Assembly (NCBI GenBank): GCA_022393335.1
Contig: JAJEKB010021216.1
Location: 1,078,878-1,142,877, forward strand
Length of the DNA: 64,000 bases
Direction: 5' to 3'
DNA from: Macrotrachela quadricornifera
Taxonomy: Eukaryota; Rotifera; Eurotatoria; Philodinida; Philodinidae
The translations under genes and the position numbers were made by a program. The notes below the pieces were generated by a model. That model worked only from the letters and a program-made list of their open reading frames with translations. It made no database searches and was not told the origin of the DNA. Positions 61,388 to 64,000 of this stretch are shown here, piece after piece. Position 1 is the stretch's first letter. Every line of letters starts with the position of its first letter.

Positions 61388-63012
61388 GACTACGTTAGTT
61401 TTGATGGTAACAATAATGAATTGTAAAGTTTATTTTCCTAAGCAATGACTATAGATGTTACAATTTATGAAAGTATTTCATAAAATAATTCAAATAAGTC
61501 ATCTAAAAATATCTATATTTGAAATACAACAAATCTAAAGTAGAATATCGATTTGGTACATTTTTACTATTGGATTTTTAGACACCCTCGCACTACTTCA
61601 TTTCCAGTGCTATTCCTATAATCTCAAATTTAGTTATAAGATTTTATAACTAAATTAGGCTAAAATTACATAGATTAATAAACAAATTATTGATCTATAG
61701 AACTGTATATTAATCGAAAAGATCGATATAGCTAGATGACTATAATTTATTCGACAAAAAGAAATAATTGAAGTTTTGTTAAAAAAAAATGTGTTAAATG
61801 TTCACTAAAATTTCAGTTAGAGTGGAAAACGAACTGATAAAAAATGTATAGTTCGATAAAGAAATGAAGTCTGTATCTGATTATATAAAAAGGAAAAACA
61901 TTCATTTGTCCAATACGTTCTCACTATTCGAATTACTCGAAGAAAACATCTCAAATTTCAACAAAAAAAATTTTTTTCGTCTGCTTCAGGAAACTTACTC
62001 ATTTTTAACTAACACATACAATAAATCAAATAAAAACTACAACGTTGGATAGAATAATCAACGCTCTATCTAATCATATAAAAATTAAAAAATTCTGACG
62101 CTTCATAGAAAAGCAATAAACTGAAGAAAACTAATGAAAATGAACGAATCATGCTGTATAATAACGATAAGATGAATTTTGCGCTTAAATTTCTACAATA
62201 CCTCTCACGCTTATGAAGAATACTATTTCGAGTTAGATACAATTATATTGTCCCATCTTTTAAAAATATATATTATTAATGAAATCTTAACATTATATAC
62301 ACTGCAATATATATAAATCTTGTATAAAAAAATAATTCTATGTTTGCCTATCTACTATGAATAAATAAATAATTTTAACTCCTTGTGCTATCTTAAGACA
62401 AATGCTCATTACTTTGTAATCTATTTAATTTAGTGTCAATATAATCAATATTTGGAAAAAAATTCAATCTTATTTAAGACTAATTCGACAATTCCATTCC
62501 CTCCATTTTTCTTCATTTGTTTCAGATAAATGATAGTAACATTTAATAACTAATTAATTGCAGAATTAAACAATCTTTTGACGTTACAGTTATATAAATA
62601 CAACTCTTTCATTTCTTCATTATTTAAGGCCCTATTCAATCATCAATACGAACTAAGTCAAGTCAATACGATCCAAAGGTGAGGTTGTTTTCTTTGTTTT
62701 ATCTGATTTTTTTCCTTTTTAGATATATTTCAGAAATATGTGTTCGTCAGCGATGCGTGTTAGGTTTACGCTCCAAGGTGATTATCACTTTAATATTACA
62801 GAGCAGTTCTCATAATAAGTGAAATCTAAATATGTCCGTGAACGTCTGGTATACATGTGTGTACGCATATATATTGCCTTACCGATCGGGTGTGGCCACT
62901 GTGTTTCAATCATTATAGACAGCTTCTCTGTGCGGACGCTCGAGAAAGAGTGAAAAAAGGAAGGCAACTCAATTAAGTGAAAGCAAATTTTCTTTATTTA
63001 TCAAATGAAATT
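61388..63012. other. Intergenic, 3' flank of the TPR gene
   Basis: AT-rich. An open stretch at 61864-62052 has no signature. AATAAA on the minus strand at about 62993-62998 is the likely polyadenylation signal of the TPR-array gene. Confidence 0.5.
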
Positions 63013-64000
63013 TCACAATTTCTTTTTCACAAAATCTATACTTTCTCGCACATCTTTAAGACTAGGATGATCAGAGGATAATGAATGTTGCTTAATGCTA
63101 AGCGCATGTTCATACAATGAGAGCGCTTTCGAGTAATTGCCCAGACTTCTGTATCCCCAAGCGATGTTGTTGTAGGAAGTAGCCAAATGAGGATGGTTTG
63201 AGGGAAGAGATTTTTTACAGATTTCAAGTGCTTTTTCGAAAAACGAAAGTGCTTTAGAATATTCGCCTATATTGTCATACGTTAAACCGAAGTTGTTGTA
63301 GGAACTAGCCAAATCAGGATGATATACAGGAAGAATGTTCTGACGAATTTCGAGTGCTTTTTCGTAAAACGAAAGTGCTTTAGAATACTCTCCCATGTTG
63401 TTATACACTGAACCGATGTTGTTGTAAGAAGTAGCCAAATGAGGATGATTTGAAGGAAGAGTTTTTTGGCGAATATCGAGTGCTTTTTCGTAAAACAAAA
63501 GTGCTTTAGAATACTCTCCCATGTTGTTATACACTAAACCGATGTTGTTGTAAGAAGTAGCCAAATCAGGATGATTTTCAGGAAGAGTTTTTTGGCGAAT
63601 TTCGAGTGCTTTTTCGTAAAATGAAAGTGCTTTGGAATACTCTCCCATATTGTTATACACCAAACCGATGTTGTTGTATGAAGTAGCCAAATGAGGATGA
63701 TTTGAAGGAAGAGTTTTCTCACAAATTTCGAGTGCGTTTCTGTAAAACGAAAGTGCTTTAGAATACTCTCCCATATTGTTATACACTGAACCGATGTTGT
63801 TGTAAGAAGTAGTCAAATCAGGATGATTTACAGGAAGAGATTTTTGACGAATTTCAAGTGCTTTTTCGTAAAACAAAAGTGCTTTAGAATATTCTCCTAT
63901 ATTATCATACACTAAACCGATGTTGTTGTAGGAAGTAGCGAAATCAGGATGATTTGCAGGAAGCGTTTTTTGGCGAATTTCGAGTGCTTTTTCGTAAAAT
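63013..64000 (-). CDS. Kinesin-light-chain-type TPR array protein, 3' part (runs off the window)
   Basis: The frame is open from the window edge at 64000 to the stop at 63013, so the 5' end is missing; 328 codons are visible. Seven full 42-residue repeats and a terminal partial one are present, with the pattern [41 protein letters not shown] (two helices, A and B; shown here split by the variable residue). This is the 42-residue KLC/Nphp3-type TPR, a peptide-binding superhelix. The last units lose the consensus ([18 protein letters not shown], then [11 protein letters not shown]), which marks the natural C-terminal cap, followed by a short charged tail ending in KKKL. In bdelloids such arrays often follow an ADP-ribosyltransferase or similar N-terminal domain; that part would lie beyond 64000. 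Function is therefore open beyond protein-protein binding. Confidence 0.85.
   Translation of the reverse strand, partial: [328 protein letters not shown]
63120..64000 (-). repeat. 126-bp coding tandem repeat (TPR units)
   Basis: Seven near-identical 126-bp units. Blocks such as GTTGTTGTA-GAAGTAGCCAAAT recur with only a few changes, showing recent duplication or gene conversion between units. The array continues beyond the window. Confidence 0.85.

Overview
The window looks like nuclear DNA of a bdelloid rotifer. It is AT-rich with sparse genes, introns that are often only about 45 to 70 bp, and AATAAA signals close behind stop codons. The repertoire is typical of bdelloids: a large LDLa/EGF/7TM receptor, a class A-like 7TM receptor, a RING/TRAF/MATH protein, a kinesin-light-chain-type TPR array, an Athena/Penelope-like reverse transcriptase relic, and many small hairpin DNA transposons. 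The family assignments rest on motifs recognised by eye. The genus (Adineta, Rotaria or other) cannot be fixed from this sequence, and no search was run.

Layout. 1-7 kb: intergenic DNA plus one minus-strand gene for a membrane-anchored Lys/Glu-rich repeat protein (2566-3444). 7.0-7.7 kb: a broken GH30 glucosylceramidase-like fragment ending at a TTAA-bounded insertion. 8.7-11 kb: a two-exon 7TM receptor. 12.4-13.6 kb: a PACSIN-like F-BAR protein without an SH3 domain. 16-18.2 kb: a foldback element, then a two-exon galactose-3-O-sulfotransferase-like gene. 23.9-26.3 kb: a six-exon TRAF-like gene. 26-43 kb: mostly empty, with a small hypothetical gene, a Penelope-like RT relic, a 1.5-kb element with long terminal inverted repeats, and a decayed tandem array with a period of about 92 bp. 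45-49 kb: a piggyBac-type MITE, a hAT-type MITE, an LRR fragment, a 32-bp minisatellite and a foldback element. 50.9-55.7 kb: the LDLa/EGF/7TM receptor gene with one frameshift and one nonsense codon. 55.7-60.6 kb: a run of five decayed DNA transposons. 60.8-61.4 kb: an unidentified pseudogene. 63.0-64.0 kb: the 3' end of a TPR-array gene that continues past the window edge.

How the genes relate. They are independent eukaryotic transcription units and nothing suggests an operon. Exon joins were worked out by hand from GT-AG sites and phase. The TRAF, F-BAR, sulfotransferase and class A-like receptor models each give one uninterrupted frame after splicing. Three genes bear on signalling at the cell surface (two receptors and a TRAF adaptor), one on membrane curvature and endocytosis (F-BAR), and one on Golgi glycan sulfation. 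The rest is a record of decay: premature stops in old coding sequence are mostly single C:G to T:A changes, and several hairpin elements still show their target-site duplications.
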